Assembly (NCBI GenBank): GCA_023246535.1
Contig: JAHFIF010000025.1
Coordinates: 1-13,946 of the forward strand
Direction of reading: 5' to 3'
Length of the DNA stretch: 13,946 nucleotides
Origin: a bacterium
GTDB lineage: Bacteria; Patescibacteriota; Patescibacteriia; CAIQCM01
The notes under the pieces were generated by a model. It had not been told where the DNA came from. It was given only the letters and a program-made list of their open reading frames with translations, and did not search any database. This document shows positions 13,769 to 13,946 of the stretch, piece after piece. The stretch's first letter is position 1, and each line of letters starts with the position of its first letter. The position numbers and the translations under genes were made by a program.

Positions 13769-13946
13769 CTATTCGGCGTTGGTATAAACCTCGTTAACGT
13801 CTTCGAGTTCATCAAGAGCCTCAAGAAGCGCATCGAGTTCGCCTTGCGCAGCTTCCGGAACCGGAATGCGGTCTTTGGGGACCCATTGCCAGCCGGCGAA
13901 TTCCACTTCTTCGGCTAAACTGTTTTTTACTTTTTCCAAATTATCC
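13769..13946 (-). CDS. yebC: YebC/PmpR (TACO1) family protein, C-terminal part only
   Basis: Only the last 58 residues are in the window; the gene runs off the right edge. The visible end includes EEVEFAGWQWVPKDRIPVPE, an acidic helix LDALLEALDELEDVNEVYTNAE, and a TAG stop. The VYTN(A/P) ending following an E-D-V-x-x-V motif is the hallmark of the YebC/TACO1 family. Members bind DNA as regulators or assist translation at difficult proline stretches. yebC is often directly upstream of ruvC, as would be the case here without the intervening four-helix-bundle unit. Confidence 0.9.
   Translation of the reverse strand, partial: DNLEKVKNSLAEEVEFAGWQWVPKDRIPVPEAAQGELDALLEALDELEDVNEVYTNAE

Noticed and set aside
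1..13946. UGA recoding as in Gracilibacteria or Absconditabacteria
   Set aside because: The recognised genes read through without internal TGA codons, TGA ends the 9825-10745 gene sensibly, and the tRNA-Gly present has a UCC anticodon.

Overview
The window looks like a chromosomal segment of a Patescibacteria/CPR bacterium (inference). The grounds are a very large secreted protein built from a beta-propeller and fibronectin-type modules, a CPR-style type IV pilin-like protein with A/F at the processing site, an S23-type four-helix-bundle gene, a DUF559 nuclease gene, few Shine-Dalgarno sequences, and a tRNA gene without encoded CCA. Coding is standard (no UGA recoding seen). Most of the sequence is GC-rich, with visibly AT-rich islands at the two accessory genes near the right end.

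Layout. Positions 1-6166 (minus) are the 5' two thousand codons of one giant surface protein: a membrane anchor or signal segment, a seven-repeat propeller-like region, several Ig/cadherin-like domains and at least ten fibronectin III-like modules. It runs off the left edge. A hairpin terminator inside an inverted array of heptamers separates it from a two-gene ABC operon (6342-8847, minus): an MacB/FtsX-type permease and an ATPase carrying an unusual ~200-residue C-terminal extension. Divergent from this operon is tRNA-Gly(UCC) at 8994-9065. The tRNA has a 14-bp leader/trailer helix extension, and its 3' end is duplicated 101 bp downstream. Then come a small ribbon-helix-helix protein (minus) and, divergently, a 306-residue protein that resembles a remote DHH phosphoesterase.

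From 10805 to the right edge everything is on the minus strand, transcribed in the order yebC (partial), four-helix-bundle gene, ruvC, DUF559 gene, galT-like gene, pilin-like gene. The yebC-ruvC pair is a common bacterial neighbourhood, and two apparent insertions disturb it. The four-helix-bundle gene sits between yebC and ruvC and is bounded by 29-bp inverted repeats made of heptamers. The DUF559 gene sits just after ruvC between two 127-bp palindromic repeats of exactly equal length, whose first three bases form the stop codons of both ruvC and the DUF559 gene.

The best candidate for an undescribed system is the DUF559 nuclease with its paired palindromic repeats. It could be a mobile or domesticated repeat-nuclease pair, comparable in logic to REP/RAYT systems but with a PD-(D/E)XK/Vsr-like enzyme (inference).
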